Assembly: GCF_004924335.1 (NCBI RefSeq)
Contig: NZ_CP024633.1
Span: 3,472,001-3,536,000 of the forward strand
Direction of reading: 5' to 3'
Length of the DNA: 64,000 nucleotides
Source of the DNA: Mycobacteroides salmoniphilum
Lineage (GTDB): Bacteria > Actinomycetota > Actinomycetes > Mycobacteriales > Mycobacteriaceae
This document shows, piece after piece, positions 63,989 to 64,000 of the stretch (position 1 is the stretch's first letter; each line of letters starts with the position of its first letter). Position numbers and translations under genes: made by a program. A model generated the notes under the pieces. That model searched no databases, was not told the origin of the DNA, and worked only from the letters and a program-made list of their open reading frames with translations.

Positions 63989-64000
63989 GCTAGAAACGGG

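Overview
The window is chromosomal DNA from a mycobacterium. It is GC-rich, with dense short-gap operons and many GTG starts. The gene order largely follows the M. tuberculosis Rv3296 to Rv3391 stretch as I remember it: lhr, glpD/lpdA, amiA1/amiB1, deoD/pmmB, upp, an Rv3311-like gene, add/deoA/cdd, sdhCDAB, sigJ, dacB1, yihY, trpS, metC/metX, DUF3017/folD, an Rv3359-like flavin oxidoreductase, mfpA, trmL, dnaE2 and acrA1. A monomeric isocitrate dehydrogenase next to metC and several interruptions of that order suggest a rapid grower, perhaps of the abscessus/chelonae group. That placement is inferred, not computed.

Layout. 1-6.7 kb: a helicase-led operon (lhr, a VOC protein, an FMN split-barrel protein) joined by 4-nt stop/start overlaps, including two 11-codon mini-ORFs, then a convergent pseudouridine synthase. 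6.7-16.2 kb: glycerol-3-phosphate dehydrogenase and LpdA, two M20 amidohydrolases, and nucleoside salvage (deoD, pmmB, upp). 16.2-22 kb: an accessory island, with a four-gene cassette resembling type VII secretion-associated esp genes around an NlpC/P60 protein, an FkbM methyltransferase, a decayed stretch, and two tandem paralogues of unknown function with near-identical leaderless promoters. 22-30 kb: an Rv3311-like acidic protein, the add-deoA-cdd salvage operon, and the sdhCDAB operon with a possible IdeR box. 30-37 kb: an ECF41 sigma factor beside its typical AhpD-fold partner, a DD-carboxypeptidase, trpS and xthA. 37-46 kb: isocitrate dehydrogenase, then metC-metX behind a SAM-IV riboswitch followed by a poly-cysteine leader peptide, then folD. 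46-54 kb: redox enzymes, an FHA-domain ABC transporter, MfpA, small enzymes and small unknown genes. 54-64 kb: trmL, SOS-controlled dnaE2, an alcohol dehydrogenase/TetR divergon with two matching operators, a nucleotidyltransferase, two membrane proteins and a two-domain acyl reductase.

The main points of interest are the stacked SAM-IV riboswitch and CCRCCRCR leader peptide before metC (40422-40700), the esp-like NlpC/P60 cassette (16456-18803), the chain of coupled mini-ORFs after lhr (4588-4655), a fossil duplicate of the trmL 5' end (53708-53763), and a recurring leaderless-promoter pattern (TAnnnT, usually 6-8 nt, then the start codon) before at least ten genes. No rRNA, tRNA, CRISPR array, insertion sequence or prophage was recognised.
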